Part shown: positions 25,782 to 34,094 of the stretch, piece by piece | Position numbering within the stretch: the first letter of the stretch is position 1 | Layout: the number at the start of each line of letters is the position of its first letter | DNA from: Gammaproteobacteria bacterium | GTDB lineage: Bacteria > Pseudomonadota > Gammaproteobacteria > Methylococcales > Methylomonadaceae | Direction: 5' to 3' | Length of the DNA stretch: 39,627 bases | NCBI GenBank assembly: GCA_018830325.1 | Contig: JAHJSQ010000101.1 | Coordinates: forward strand, 1 to 39,627 | The notes under the pieces: model-generated | The model's database searches: none | Seen by the model: only the letters and a program-made list of their open reading frames with translations | Told to the model about the DNA's origin: nothing | Position numbers and translations under genes: made by a program

Positions 25782-25815
25782 CCTAGAAAGAGCAGTTGAC
25801 ATGTGTTGTAGACCC
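25782..25815. repeat. One-ended remnant of element C
   Basis: AGAAAGAGCAGTTGACATGT and the following GTTGTAGACC equal the inverted right end of the element at 6517-6693; the remainder is missing. Confidence 0.7.
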
Positions 25816-25887
25816 GCCGAATTTCACGCTCTTTCCCAAGCTCTAGCTCTCATCGTTATACATTAAGTCAAAAATTACCGTTTTCCT

Positions 25888-25972
25888 CGTTCCCACCGCT
25901 CCAGCGTGGAAATACATGCCGATCTTGCCTCGGCTGACAAGGTATGGGTTCCCACGGAGGACCGTGGGAACC
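25888..25972. repeat. CCGATCTTGCC / CCCACGGAGGACCGTGGG unit
   Basis: A degraded CGTTCCCACCGCTCCAGCG hairpin, then a CCGATCTTGCCTCGGC segment, then the perfect GGTTCCCACGG/CCGTGGGAACC hairpin. Similar units lie at 31990-32052 and, inverted, at 35305-35370. A reverse partial copy of the 87-bp repeat precedes it (25845-25881). No gene is seen in 25774-26272. Confidence 0.7.
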
Positions 25973-26031
25973 AGAAACCTCGATTTCATTTATTGTCACT
26001 TAATACCCTCGGATATCCCACACCTAACGCT

Positions 26032-26173
26032 CACTGCCATTAAGTTAAGCCATCACAGAATTAAGTAATGCTTGTATCCAGGATCTACTTTGCCTCAAAA
26101 GCTTGCCATCCATGGCACTGGATTCCGCCAGTCCATGGCGGAATGACGGGCTTCCCTTAACTTAATGGCAGTA
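26032..26173. mobile_element. MITE-like element, copy 2 (142 bp)
   Basis: The ends CACTGCCATTAAGTTAAG and, inverted, TACTGCCATTAAGTTAAG are the same as those of the element at 3940-4073. The 12-bp direct repeat ACACCTAACGCT flanks it (26020-26031 and 26174-26185). Removing it restores CACCTAACGCTAGGTG, the palindrome D core. The interior differs from copy 1 and carries its own CCATGG-rich hairpin (GGATTCCGCCAGTCCATGGC region). No ORF. Confidence 0.85.
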
Positions 26174-26272
26174 ACACCTAACGCTAGGTGATTCTACAAT
26201 TTATGTATAACGATGAGAGCAAGAGCTTGGGAAACAGCGGACAGCGGGCCTCCGCGCGAGTTAAATTTCTTT

Positions 26273-26878
26273 TTAAAAACCCCTGATTTTCCTAAACGTC
26301 AAATTGATCCGGGGCGATTTCAATTGCCCGGTTTTTGGAATGGCATGGCGCCAATGATGCTGAAGCGAGCCGGCCATGATCAATAAATCTCCATGACCCA
26401 GCACCAAGTCCAACTTCTCCTTGGATTTGTTATGAACTAGCCGGAACAGCCGCTCATCCCCCAAACTCAACGAAGCAATCGCCGGATTCATACCCAGCTC
26501 TTTTTCGTTATCGGCATGGTAACCCATCGAGTCCTGTCCGCTTCGGTATAGATTAGCTAGGACGCTATTGAAAGTATATGCAAAATCCGATTGGATTCGT
26601 TGCCGTATCGCATTTAGTTCGACCGTCCAAGGCAATGGCTCATGCTTGACGCCGGAATAGGCATAAACCGCGTCAGGATCGCCATACCAGCATGTCAAAC
26701 GCGGCACGTTGACAGGTTTTCCAAACATCCATATCGATTCTTCCTGCCAAGCCAGCCTATCGAGCAATATCGAAAACAGCTCGTTCGCCTCGTCTAACGA
26801 GTAATATTGTTTGAGCAAAAAAACGTTGCCATCCCGAGGCGCTAAATTTTTGAGGGCGGATGAATCGAGTAACGGCAT
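26273..26878 (-). CDS. alkB: AlkB-type DNA repair dioxygenase
   Basis: A 2-oxoglutarate/Fe(II)-dependent dioxygenase that removes methyl or etheno adducts from bases by oxidation. The iron ligands H121-x-D123 (GYHADNEKELG) and H178 (HHWRHAIP), and the 2-oxoglutarate-binding R190-x-N192-x3-R196 (RINLTFR), are all present. The WMFGKPVNVPRLTCWYGDP segment and overall 201-aa length resemble the AlkB homologue 2/3-like bacterial branch rather than E. coli AlkB, so the substrate may differ. It lies 33 bp downstream of the GGDEF/EAL gene and may be co-transcribed with it. Confidence 0.9.
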   Translation of the reverse strand: MPLLDSSALKNLAPRDGNVFLLKQYYSLDEANELFSILLDRLAWQEESIWMFGKPVNVPRLTCWYGDPDAVYAYSGVKHEPLPWTVELNAIRQRIQSDFAYTFNSVLANLYRSGQDSMGYHADNEKELGMNPAIASLSLGDERLFRLVHNKSKEKLDLVLGHGDLLIMAGSLQHHWRHAIPKTGQLKSPRINLTFRKIRGF

Positions 26879-26911
26879 TTGTTTGACGGAATGAAAAAAC
26901 AGAGATCGGGG

Positions 26912-29290
26912 CTATTGAACCTTAGCGGCCAGATTGATCAATCGAAGGTCTTTTAATAATACCGGCTTGCCGATTCCGTAACCTTGCGCATAATCGACAC
27001 CCAGCTCACTTAGCAGCTTTAAAATGCGCTCGTTTTCGACGAACTCGGCAATTGTTTTCTTACCCATCACATGACCGACCTCATTGATAGATCGGACCAT
27101 CGCCAAATCGACCTCATCGTCAACAATGTCTTTAACGAACAAACCATCGATCTTGAGAAAATCCACCGGTAAATTTTTCAAGTACGCGAATGAAGACAAA
27201 CCGCTACCGAAGTCATCCAACGAAAATAAACTGCCCCGGTCTCTCAGCGCATTAATCGCGCGCGTTGCGTTCGATAAATTGGCAATCGCGGCAGTTTCGG
27301 TGATTTCGAAACAAATTTTATCTGTCGGAATTTCCCATTGCTTAAATCGATTGGAAATATATTCCAGCATCGTTTCGTCGGATAGCGATAACCCCGACAG
27401 ATTAACCGAACATAACGACATCTTATCGATAAACCCGGGACGCATCGCCAGCCATTCGAATAACGAAGCAATAACCCATTTATCTAGGGCGGCCGCCAAA
27501 TTATAACGTTCCGCAGCCGGTAAAAAAGCGCCCGGAGGTACGATATGCCCGGCGTCGTCTTGGTATCGAATCAAGGTTTCAAAATGCAAACCTTCATTGT
27601 TATGGCCGATAGGCACGATCGGCTGTCCGTACAGGCGAAATTGATGATTAGCGATACCTCGTTGAATTTTCTCGACCCACTGCATTTCTCCCTGCCGGGA
27701 AGCCAATTCCTGATCATTGGGCCGAAAAAGATGTACCCGATTGCGGCCTTTTTCCTTGGCCGCATAACAAGCCGCATCGGCATCCTTAAGCGATTCGGTG
27801 CTATTACCGCTGATACTGTTGATTCCGGCAATGCCAATACTGACGCCGATCGAAAAAGTTCTATCTTCCCAAGCAAAACGAAACTCTTGTATCGCCTTTC
27901 GGATTTTTTCACAGGTAATCGCGGCCTGCGTCAATAAACAACCTTTCATCAAAATACCGAACTCGTCTCCGCCCAAGCGCGCGAATAAATCATCTTGGCG
28001 GATTTGACTTTTGATCAATACGCTCAATTGCCTCAATAACTCGTCTCCGGCCACATGACCGCATGTATCGTTTACGACCTTAAATTGATCTAAATCGAGA
28101 TAGCATAAGGCATACTCAGTTCTCGAATTACGCGCGGAACGCAAGGCCTGTTGTATTTGTTTATCGAATTCGGTTCGATTAAGTAGGCCGGTCAAGCTAT
28201 CGTGTTGCGCTTGATAGGTTATCTGCTCGGATAATTTACGAGCCTCTGTTATATCCTCACACACCAATAAAATATTCATTTTATTTTGAGCTTGAATGAC
28301 CCTCGCCGCGCCTCTGACCCAAATAATACTATTGTCCTGACAAACCATACGAACTTCGATTTTATTCACCCGGAGCGGATCCTTCACACAAAGTCCAAAC
28401 ATCTCTTCCATCAACGTGCGGTCATCAAAATGAACGAAATTAAAAATCAAATCGCCTTGCAGCCGACGGTCGCTATGTATTAATTGCCTCGCTCCAAATT
28501 TATTGACGGAAATAATGCGTCCGTCCGGTTCGACATTAAAAATAATCGTGGGATTATCGTCATAAAGTAGTAAATAGCGATTTTTCGCTTCTATCAGCGC
28601 TTTATTCTGCGTTTGAACGGTTGCAATCATCGCATTGAAGGTCTCGACCAACTGACCTAGCTCATCATCGGCGAACTTTTTGGCGCGAAACGAATAATTC
28701 CTTCCGGCATCTATTTTTTTAACGGTATCGAGTAAATGATTGACCGGCGCAACGATTAATCGAGATAGCTGTATTTTCAGTATTAGTGTCAATAAGATAC
28801 TTGCCAATACCGTGATAATGAACCAACGGAAAAAATGAACCTGCTCCCAAAACATTCCCGAGATATCACCTACGAGATAAACCAAGCCGATAGTGTCGTT
28901 ATTGACTTGAATCGGGGCACGGGCAACCGCCTGTAACCAATGCTGTTTTTCTAATTTATGTAACTCCGGGCATTGTTTCGAACCGTCCAAACTCGAAAAA
29001 ACATTCCCTTGACTATCATAAACACAAGCCAATTTGATGACACCTAGTCGGTTGGCCGATTTCAATTCATGCTCGATTGGTCCGTGGCGACTCGTCGATA
29101 AGGCCATTACGCTGCGTTCACTAATCTTCTCGGCAGCTGAAACCAATTCAGCGGAAGCCGTCTGCTTGATTCCGACCAGTTCAAAAAATGCCCACAATAG
29201 AAAAATGCATACAACGAGACAAAGAGCGGCGAAAAATGTCGCCATCGAAATTTTATGCTCAAGCGACAAACTACGTATCGAGGGCATCAT
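26912..29290 (-). CDS. Membrane sensor with HAMP, PAS, GGDEF and EAL domains
   Basis: A predicted inner-membrane enzyme of cyclic-di-GMP turnover. A first membrane segment (about residues 18-40) and a second (about 153-173) enclose a 110-residue periplasmic sensor. HAMP (about 174-230), PAS (about 245-360), GGDEF (about 370-520) and EAL (about 535-785) follow. The cyclase motif GGDEF is intact at 440-444. The EAL motif reads ETL with E571 conserved; ITE, DDFGSG and AEFVE residues are also present, so phosphodiesterase activity is plausible, and either or both activities could operate. AGGA lies 7 bp before the first of two tandem ATG codons. Its signal is unknown. Confidence 0.9.
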   Translation of the reverse strand: MMPSIRSLSLEHKISMATFFAALCLVVCIFLLWAFFELVGIKQTASAELVSAAEKISERSVMALSTSRHGPIEHELKSANRLGVIKLACVYDSQGNVFSSLDGSKQCPELHKLEKQHWLQAVARAPIQVNNDTIGLVYLVGDISGMFWEQVHFFRWFIITVLASILLTLILKIQLSRLIVAPVNHLLDTVKKIDAGRNYSFRAKKFADDELGQLVETFNAMIATVQTQNKALIEAKNRYLLLYDDNPTIIFNVEPDGRIISVNKFGARQLIHSDRRLQGDLIFNFVHFDDRTLMEEMFGLCVKDPLRVNKIEVRMVCQDNSIIWVRGAARVIQAQNKMNILLVCEDITEARKLSEQITYQAQHDSLTGLLNRTEFDKQIQQALRSARNSRTEYALCYLDLDQFKVVNDTCGHVAGDELLRQLSVLIKSQIRQDDLFARLGGDEFGILMKGCLLTQAAITCEKIRKAIQEFRFAWEDRTFSIGVSIGIAGINSISGNSTESLKDADAACYAAKEKGRNRVHLFRPNDQELASRQGEMQWVEKIQRGIANHQFRLYGQPIVPIGHNNEGLHFETLIRYQDDAGHIVPPGAFLPAAERYNLAAALDKWVIASLFEWLAMRPGFIDKMSLCSVNLSGLSLSDETMLEYISNRFKQWEIPTDKICFEITETAAIANLSNATRAINALRDRGSLFSLDDFGSGLSSFAYLKNLPVDFLKIDGLFVKDIVDDEVDLAMVRSINEVGHVMGKKTIAEFVENERILKLLSELGVDYAQGYGIGKPVLLKDLRLINLAAKVQ

Positions 29291-29382
29291 AATGTCCTAA
29301 TTTATTTGGCAGTGCTATAGTCATAAGCTTTCCAATACCTACTCAGGACAAATCTCCATCGTCGAATCCGATCGTAGCCGAA

Positions 29383-30684
29383 TCAATATTGAAAAAAACA
29401 TTTGAACGCATCGATCATGTAACCGTGATCCAAAACACCGGCGCTTTCGCGAATACTGTGCATCGCCCACATGGGATTACCGACATCGACCGTTCGCAGA
29501 CCCAATTTGGCTGACGTCATCGGACCGATGGTACTACCGCAAGGTAAATCGCTTCGGTGAGAATATTTTTGATACGGTACGCCGGCTCGCTCGCACCAGC
29601 CCGCGAACATCGCCTCGGAAACGCTATCCGAGGCGTAGCGTCGATTGGCATTGACTTTAATAACGGGTCCCTTGTTGACCAGCACCTTATGGTCGGGTTC
29701 GTAAAACATCGGAAAATTGGGTTGATAGGCATGCGCCATATCCGCGCTGATCATGAAACTCTGCGTCAAGGCGCGTTGATAATCCTCGCCTTGCAATCCG
29801 AAGTTCGATGCAATCCGGCCCAATAAGTCCGGTAAAAAACTGCCGTCGGCGCCTTTGCAAGTCGTACTGCCGATTTCTTCATGATCGAAAAACGCGCATA
29901 CCAAAGTTTTACCCGATGTCAGCACAGTTTCGTCCAATAAGGCCGTTAACGCGGCATGACAAGAGGCTAAATTATCCAGCTGGCTGTTCGCATAGAATTC
30001 ATTATCCGCCCCCCAAAACGTACCTTTCTGCGTATCGTAGACATTGAGTTCGAAAGCCAGCAATTGCTCCGCCCTGATATCGGCGACTTGTTCGAGTAAT
30101 TCCGAAAAATAGGTTGGCGGCAACTGCTGTTCGGCGAACAACGAAAGTATTAACGGCAGTTCGAGTTGTTTGTTCAATTTCAAGCCGTCTTCATTTACCC
30201 CTCGATTCATATGAATCGCCAAATTAGGCAAGCGCAACAACGGCCGCTTGAAATCGATCAATTCAGTATGTATACCATCGCCGGACTTGTAGCTAACTCG
30301 CCCCGCCAAACTCAAATCCCGATCGGTAAAAGTAGCCAGAATCGGTCCGCCATACACTTCGACGCCGACTCTGATATAGCCATCCAATAAATTCGCGGCA
30401 TTCGGCTTGACTCGAAGCCCTGGAGAATCGGTATGCGCACCGATAATCTTGAAACCGGTTTCATCGAGTGGTTGATGCCCTTGTACAAACACGACGACCG
30501 AGGAATCGTCGCGAACGACATAGTAGCGCCCGCCGGGTTCCAAGGACCATTTAGCAGTCTCGTCCAGCTTAACGAAACCGTAAGGAAGTAAGGCTTTTTC
30601 AACCGTGCTTACAGCATGCCACGGGCTCGGGCTTGTATCGATAAAATCCAGTAATTGTTGAACCTGTAAACGTGAATCGATCAT
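29383..30684 (-). CDS. apeB: M18 family aminopeptidase
   Basis: A cytoplasmic zinc aminopeptidase of the aspartyl/M18 family that trims N-terminal residues from peptides. Metal and catalytic residues are visible: H84-x-D86 ([13 protein letters not shown]), D237 (SQLDNLAS), E269-E270 ([11 protein letters not shown]), and the [12 protein letters not shown] segment with its Asp and His. The 433-aa length is normal (about 430). The start at 30684 overlaps the msrB stop as ATGA; the frame is open upstream but that part encodes only the msrB shadow. It is the last gene of a coupled three-gene unit. Confidence 0.9.
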   Translation of the reverse strand: MIDSRLQVQQLLDFIDTSPSPWHAVSTVEKALLPYGFVKLDETAKWSLEPGGRYYVVRDDSSVVVFVQGHQPLDETGFKIIGAHTDSPGLRVKPNAANLLDGYIRVGVEVYGGPILATFTDRDLSLAGRVSYKSGDGIHTELIDFKRPLLRLPNLAIHMNRGVNEDGLKLNKQLELPLILSLFAEQQLPPTYFSELLEQVADIRAEQLLAFELNVYDTQKGTFWGADNEFYANSQLDNLASCHAALTALLDETVLTSGKTLVCAFFDHEEIGSTTCKGADGSFLPDLLGRIASNFGLQGEDYQRALTQSFMISADMAHAYQPNFPMFYEPDHKVLVNKGPVIKVNANRRYASDSVSEAMFAGWCERAGVPYQKYSHRSDLPCGSTIGPMTSAKLGLRTVDVGNPMWAMHSIRESAGVLDHGYMIDAFKCFFQY

Positions 30685-31070
30685 TTCTTTTTCAACTCCA
30701 ATGCTGCCGAATTGATGCAATAACGAAGACCGGTCGGTTCGGGGCCGTCTTCGAAAACATGGCCTAAATGCGCATGACATGATTTACATGTCACTTCGAC
30801 ACGGCGCATGCCATGACTGCTATCCTCCGATTGAGTTAAGCTGTCGGCGGAAAAGACATCCCAAAAACTAGGCCAGCCCGAACCTGAATTGTATTTAGTA
30901 TCGGAATCGAAAAGCGGATTACCGCAGCAAACACAATGATAAACCCCCTCTTCTTTACAATCGGTATATTTTCCGGTGAACGGCGGCTCGGTTCCTTTAT
31001 TCCAACAGATGTTGTACTGTTCCGGTGTCAGTTTTTCTCTTAATTCTCGATCTTGTTTCGGCTCCGTCAT
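30681..31070 (-). CDS. msrB: Peptide-methionine (R)-S-oxide reductase
   Basis: MsrB reduces the R-epimer of methionine sulfoxide in proteins, using thioredoxin. Zinc cysteines are C46/C49 ([11 protein letters not shown]) and C95/C98 ([10 protein letters not shown]); the catalytic C118 lies in [21 protein letters not shown] at 63-70 is the usual substrate-pocket segment. At 129 aa it is the single-domain cytoplasmic form with no signal peptide. It overlaps the macrodomain gene upstream and apeB downstream by 4 bp each. Confidence 0.96.
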   Translation of the reverse strand: MTEPKQDRELREKLTPEQYNICWNKGTEPPFTGKYTDCKEEGVYHCVCCGNPLFDSDTKYNSGSGWPSFWDVFSADSLTQSEDSSHGMRRVEVTCKSCHAHLGHVFEDGPEPTGLRYCINSAALELKKK

Positions 31071-31591
31071 AGCACACCTTTAATGCGGTTAAATTGCTCA
31101 TGATAAGCCTTAAGTACCGGTTCGGCAAAACAGACCAAGTAAACCGTTTCCAAGTCGACACAATTTTGCAAATTATCGGCTATCGAATTGATCGCTATTC
31201 CTGCAGCCTGGTCCATTGGATAGCCGTATACGCCGCACGAAATCGCAGGAAAGGCAATCGACTTAAAGCCTTGTTCTGCTGCGATATCCAAACAAGAACG
31301 ATAACAAGAAGCCAACAGCCGCGCCTCACCGTGGGTACCTCCCGACCATACCGGCCCGACGGTATGAATTACGAAACGGGCCGGTAATCGAAAACCGGGG
31401 GTTATTTTTGCCTGACCGACCCGACAGCCATTCAGTTTTTTACAGGCTTCCAGTAATTCGGGGCCTGCGGCACGATGTATCGCGCCATCGACGCCGCCTC
31501 CGCCCAATAATGAAACATTGGCTGCATTGACGATCGCGTCGACTTTCAGTTGGGTAATATTATCCTGGATAATTTTTATCGTCGCCGTCAT
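31067..31591 (-). CDS. Macrodomain protein (O-acetyl-ADP-ribose deacetylase type)
   Basis: A stand-alone macrodomain of 174 aa resembling YmdB/MacroD, which hydrolyse O-acetyl-ADP-ribose and remove ADP-ribose from acidic residues. The ADP-ribose loop [20 protein letters not shown] (21-40) carries N25 and D35, and the second loop ISCGVYGYP (117-125) is intact, so catalytic function is likely. The start at 31591 is chosen for the GGAG before it and for family similarity; a longer frame exists upstream. It is the first gene of the macrodomain-msrB-apeB unit and is divergent from the OadG-like gene 102 bp away. Confidence 0.93.
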   Translation of the reverse strand: MTATIKIIQDNITQLKVDAIVNAANVSLLGGGGVDGAIHRAAGPELLEACKKLNGCRVGQAKITPGFRLPARFVIHTVGPVWSGGTHGEARLLASCYRSCLDIAAEQGFKSIAFPAISCGVYGYPMDQAAGIAINSIADNLQNCVDLETVYLVCFAEPVLKAYHEQFNRIKGVL

Positions 31592-31693
31592 AGTGCTCTC
31601 CGAATAATTTAACGCTAAAGCTTTGTCCGCGCCGAGTCGCTTGGCCTTATGATACAATTTCGCGATCGTAACTTTATAGATAAATCAAAAACT

Positions 31694-31957
31694 ATGACTG
31701 AAATATTAATCAGGGGCGGTGAGTTAATGGCGATAGGCATGGGGATTGTATTTCTGTTCCTTGCGATGTTGATTTTTGCCGTCAATTCAATGTCGGCACT
31801 AATCGCGCGCTTTATCGATGGACCGGCAATGATGACAGACAACACCAAACCCGCCACCGCATCTTCTCAAGGAGACATTGATCCCAGGCTAATTGCCGCT
31901 ATCACATCCGCGGTTCATCAATATCGCAACAAAGATCCCCAATCCACTCTTTCTTGA
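31694..31957 (+). CDS. OadG-like small membrane protein
   Basis: An 87-aa protein resembling the gamma subunit of sodium-pumping oxaloacetate decarboxylase. An amphipathic N-terminus is followed by one membrane helix (GMGIVFLFLAMLIFAVNSM, residues about 15-33) and a hydrophilic tail ending in DPRLIAAITSAVHQYRNK, the form typical of OadG. The alpha and beta subunits that normally follow are absent: the next gene is an O-antigen ligase. The ATG at 31694 is chosen over the upstream frame by similarity; no good Shine-Dalgarno is seen. Confidence 0.7.
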   Translation: MTEILIRGGELMAIGMGIVFLFLAMLIFAVNSMSALIARFIDGPAMMTDNTKPATASSQGDIDPRLIAAITSAVHQYRNKDPQSTLS

Positions 31958-31989
31958 TCGAATAGCGTCTCATTAGTGAAAGGTACAGG

Positions 31990-32052
31990 ATATGCCTACC
32001 GATCTTGGCTCGGCAACCAAGGTATAGGGTCCCACGGAGGACCATGGGAACC
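31990..32052. repeat. CCGATCTTGGC / CCCACGGAGGACC unit
   Basis: TATGCCTACCGATCTTGGCT, then GGTCCCACGGAGGACCATGG with a nearly symmetrical hairpin. It belongs to the same repeat family as 25888-25972. The gap 31958-32205 otherwise shows nothing. Confidence 0.65.
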
Positions 32053-32205
32053 AGAAAAGGTGTCACCCTTCATAACCACGAACAAACGAAATCCATACCA
32101 TACCGATGTTATTTTATACCTATCCAGCTAATAGTGCCGGAGTTAAAGTGCGATAATCCTTTATGACCATTTGAACTTTCAAGTCTTAAGCTAACGAATA
32201 TTTAT

Positions 32206-33468
32206 ATGAATCCAGAAAACAGTTATACGGATTTACCGACCACTTCCTCTTGGCAAAATTGGTTTCTGCGCCATCATGTCGAATGGTTAGTCATACTTTT
32301 CGTATTATTGCAGCCATTTGGCGAAAGCTTTTTATTGCCTGTTATTATTTTACTGCTGCTTAGCCTGAACAGTTTTTATCGGGAAGGTGTTCGGAGTCTA
32401 CCGAATTTATCGCTGTATGTGAGTGTCGCCCTATTGCTTACGATACCGTTACTGATTGCTAGCGTTAGCGCATATAAGATTGATAAAACGCTCATTACCG
32501 CATTATATTTTATATTGTATGCAGTCGCCGGAGTCTATGTGATTCGCCGGCTTGCGAAAAGCTTTAGCTCCAATTTTTTGTTCTATGGGATTGCCGCGAT
32601 CTTGATGTTTTGGACACTCGATGCGTTGATTCAATATTTCGTTGGCCATAACCTTTTTGGATGGCCCTATAACGGCTATCGTTTAACCGGGATTTTCCAC
32701 CCTAAGATGAGAATAGGTATTATATTTGCGCATTTGTCGCCTTTTTTGATTGAAGCAGGCCGACGTCTGTCGCAACGTTCGGGTCATAACTGGCATTGGT
32801 TATTCTTGGCCCCTTTTCTTGCGGTCATTTTGTTCTCGGGAAGTCGTTCCGCTTGGTTAACGTTGCTGATCGTATCGTTCGTCTATTTCGTTATCTTGTT
32901 GCGACATCGCGCTTTTAAAGTCATAGGGCAAGTTTTACTCTTGTTAGCGTTGTCCGCTAGTGTGAGTATATTGGTTTCCGAAAGTCTTCAAGTCAAATTA
33001 ACACAAACGGTTTCCGGCTTTTCAACCGACCCCGAAGCCTTAAATGAGGCGACCTCGCTGAGGGTTGATGTATGGCGAGGCGCCTGGCAATTGTTTCTTG
33101 ACTCGCCGATTACCGGCATCGGTGTGAAAGCTTTAGGCGATTTGGGTTTTCAGAGAGGTTACACGCCTATTCCTTTCGGTCATGCGCATTTTTACGGGCT
33201 GGATGTATTGATGGTTACTGGTATTATTGGTTTTGTTGCCTATCTTGCGGCTTTTGGCTTAATCTTCTGGAAAGCTGTTATTTCGGTTTGGTATGAAACT
33301 AAGGCTTTTCCGTTTTGGTTAGCGGCTGTGGCGATGATGTTGCCTCTCAATATGCATTGGGAATTCCATGGTGTTCGGTCTTATGCCTGGTTATGGATGC
33401 TGCTTTTTCTCGCATTTGCAGTTGAATACCGGTACCAAAACGAAACATCGAGCAAAGCAAATGAATAA
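32206..33468 (+). CDS. O-antigen ligase (WaaL/Wzy) family membrane protein
   Basis: A polytopic protein of 420 aa with about ten to eleven hydrophobic segments. GSRSAWLTLLIVSF (about residues 223-236) is the arginine-containing segment conserved in O-antigen ligases and polymerases. The large periplasmic loop follows, ending in PFGHAHFYGLDVLMVTG, where the HAH motif matches the conserved His of the ligase active region. The family transfers undecaprenyl-linked glycan to lipid A core or another acceptor at the periplasmic face. Ligase and polymerase cannot be separated by sequence alone. Its stop overlaps the start of a decayed glycosyltransferase gene (ATGAATAA), so the two once formed an operon. 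Confidence 0.8.
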   Translation: MNPENSYTDLPTTSSWQNWFLRHHVEWLVILFVLLQPFGESFLLPVIILLLLSLNSFYREGVRSLPNLSLYVSVALLLTIPLLIASVSAYKIDKTLITALYFILYAVAGVYVIRRLAKSFSSNFLFYGIAAILMFWTLDALIQYFVGHNLFGWPYNGYRLTGIFHPKMRIGIIFAHLSPFLIEAGRRLSQRSGHNWHWLFLAPFLAVILFSGSRSAWLTLLIVSFVYFVILLRHRAFKVIGQVLLLLALSASVSILVSESLQVKLTQTVSGFSTDPEALNEATSLRVDVWRGAWQLFLDSPITGIGVKALGDLGFQRGYTPIPFGHAHFYGLDVLMVTGIIGFVAYLAAFGLIFWKAVISVWYETKAFPFWLAAVAMMLPLNMHWEFHGVRSYAWLWMLLFLAFAVEYRYQNETSSKANE

Positions 33469-33646
33469 ACTCGATGAGTACCAAACCCAAGCTTTAAAAA
33501 TCGTTCAAATCATGCTCGCCAAATGAATCGGAAGAGCGAAACGCTATTTTGTCGATTTGAGTTTGTCTTTAGCTCAAGCCGGTTACGAAGTTTTGGTTAT
33601 TTGTCATAAGGATCCGCCGGTCGGTCGAATATTCAAGCTCATGGCG
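33461..33646 (+). pseudogene. Decayed glycosyltransferase family 4 gene, 5' fragment
   Basis: The frame starting at 33461, overlapping the ligase stop, reads KIVQIMLAK, stop, IGRAKRYFVDLSLSL, AQAGYEVLVICHKD. This is the N-terminal beta-alpha unit of a GT4 glycosyltransferase, where KG-IGGAERY would be expected. The TGA at 33524-33526 replaces what was probably a GGA glycine codon, and the ER of the motif has become KR. Coding similarity stops at about 33646, where a dispersed repeat begins (GTAAGTATTCAGTCCCCCGG). The gene is therefore both nonsense-mutated and truncated. Confidence 0.75.
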
Positions 33647-34094
33647 TGTAAGTATTCAGTCCCCCGGCCATTCTCGTTCCCATGCTCTGCGCTCGCCGTT
33701 ATATACAAGTATCGGTAAACTTGCTAAACAGAGGTCATTGTATAGTTGGAAACGGTGCTGTTTGATAAATCTGCGGATATTGAACATCAGTGGCTTTCCC
33801 TAACTGAGGGAAAGTCGGGAACGTTGGGCGATAAAAAATGGTATCGAGGCCTCATTGGCTAAGATAGCAAAAAGGTAATTTTTTCACTTATGTATAACGA
33901 TGAGTGCTCCGCGTGGGAACGATAGGGGGTGTGAATAATTACCATGGCGTTTCGATGATGGGGCATTTGAATCCGTTTAGCGAAATGGGATCTTGAGTTC
34001 AAGTAAAAGTGTAACTGAAGAAACTTTGGGGATAATGCATCATGCAATTGATAGAGACATTTAACATCGTTAAGAAAAAATGTTGATTACCACT
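33647..34094. repeat. Repeat-filled gap containing copy 2 of the 87-bp repeat
   Basis: GTAAGTATTCAGTCCCCCGG with a half CGTTCCCATGCTCTGCG hairpin (33648-33695) matches 18665-18705. A CTTTCCCTAACTGAGGGAAAG hairpin lies at 33793-33814. The 87-bp repeat is at 33837-33923, ending in GTGGGAACGAT and continuing as GGGGGTGTGAATAATTACC. I see no gene in this interval. Confidence 0.65.
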
